Assembly (NCBI GenBank): GCA_031282535.1
Contig: JAITDM010000278.1
Coordinates: forward strand, 1-5,962
DNA from: Oscillospiraceae bacterium
Lineage (GTDB): Bacteria > Bacillota > Clostridia > Oscillospirales > UBA929
Direction: 5' to 3'
Length of the DNA stretch: 5,962 nt
A program made the translations under genes and the position numbers. The notes below the pieces were generated by a model. The model did no database searches, was not told where the DNA came from, and worked only from the letters and a program-made list of their open reading frames with translations. Positions 5,458-5,962 of this stretch are shown here, piece after piece (position 1 is the stretch's first letter; every line of letters begins with the position of its first letter).

Positions 5458-5962
5458 TCAGCCCTCGTCCGCGATCTGATGAAATTCCCGCGCCTCCCGG
5501 ATGTCCTGCTCGATCTGCCGCGTCAGCGCTTCGAGGGTGTGGAACCGCGCCTCCGGACGCAGGAACTTGTGGAGCTCCAGCCGGATCCGGTGGCCGTAGA
5601 GATCCCCCGAGAAACCCAGGATATGCGTCTCCACCACGATCTCCGCGCCGCAGCTCACGGTCGGCCGGGTCCCGATGTTTGTGACGGCGGGGTAGAGGCG
5701 GTTGTCCCCCCAGGAGGCCGTGCTGGCGTAGACGCCCTTGGCCGGGCTCTGGATGCCGGCGGGCAGGGGGAAGTTGATCGTCGGAATGTTCCAGCTCGAG
5801 GCCAGCTTGCGGCCGTGCCCCACAAAACCGGAGAGCGAGTGGGGGTGTCCGAGGAAGAGCCGGGCGCGTTCTATGTCCCCCTGGGCCACGAGTTTGCGAA
5901 TATAGGTGGAGCTGACGGTGATGCCGCTGAGCTCCACGCGCGGGATGATGTCGCAGCCGATC
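5458..5962 (-). CDS. ribF: Bifunctional riboflavin kinase/FAD synthetase, C-terminal part
   Basis: RibF converts riboflavin to FMN (C-terminal kinase domain) and FMN to FAD (N-terminal adenylyltransferase domain). The visible 167 residues comprise the end of the FAD synthetase domain, with its (I/V)SSTxIR motif (VSSTYIR, visible residues 16-22), and the whole flavokinase domain. That domain shows GHGRKLASSWNIPTINF (48-64, with the PTxN nucleotide/Mg site at 60-63), GVYA (76-79), NIGTRPTV (95-102), VETHILGF (110-117, with the likely catalytic Glu 111) and DLYG (120-123). The frame continues through the right edge with no start needed inside the window; the GTG at 5937 is an internal valine. 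The gene stops with TGA at 5458. No terminator follows, so transcription may continue into the ABC exporter gene. Confidence 0.95.
   Translation of the reverse strand, partial: IGCDIIPRVELSGITVSSTYIRKLVAQGDIERARLFLGHPHSLSGFVGHGRKLASSWNIPTINFPLPAGIQSPAKGVYASTASWGDNRLYPAVTNIGTRPTVSCGAEIVVETHILGFSGDLYGHRIRLELHKFLRPEARFHTLEALTRQIEQDIREAREFHQIADEG

Overview
The window is a GC-rich stretch of a Gram-positive, probably clostridial genome (Oscillospiraceae or another high-GC Eubacteriales lineage). This placement is inferred from G-rich Shine-Dalgarno sequences (GGGAGG, AGGGGGG), frequent TTG/GTG starts, a near-consensus sigma-A promoter, a two-subunit oxygen-labile class I fumarase and a clostridial-style ABC exporter. 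No sequence search was possible, so it is a judgement from gene content.

Layout, left to right. Positions 1-91 (-) hold the 5' end of an unrecognised protein that runs off the left edge. After an AT-rich divergent spacer with promoters facing both ways, 343-741 (+) encodes an unrecognised 132-residue protein with two membrane segments, followed by an intrinsic terminator at 806-861. The U-tract of that terminator touches the stop codon of the convergent gene 860-1534 (-), a Sfp-type 4'-phosphopantetheinyl transferase. A 110-bp divergent spacer separates it from 1645-2043 (+), a bacteriohemerythrin with all seven diiron ligands and a TTG start. Its 3' end overlaps tail to tail, by 44 bp, the end of the next cluster.

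The right two thirds (2000-5962) is a minus-strand gene series, transcribed right to left: ribF (bifunctional FAD synthetase/riboflavin kinase, 5' end off the window), a half-size ABC exporter (TMD-NBD), the fumarase alpha subunit and the fumarase beta subunit. No convincing terminator is seen between them, so they may form one transcript. However, the gaps of 106, 68 and 131 bp are wide enough for internal promoters, and the last one carries a palindromic element that may belong to a dispersed repeat.

Functionally these are mostly housekeeping genes: flavin cofactor synthesis, malate/fumarate interconversion by a [4Fe-4S] enzyme, an export pump, carrier-protein activation and an oxygen-binding diiron protein. 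I see no mobile element, CRISPR array, RNA gene, toxin-antitoxin pair or defence system, and nothing that I would call a new system. The points most worth a second look are the convergent fumarase/hemerythrin overlap, the interrupted fumarase operon, the Gln in place of the second metal-site acid of the transferase, and the small unknown membrane protein with its own strong promoter. No gene-free stretch exceeds about 250 bp.
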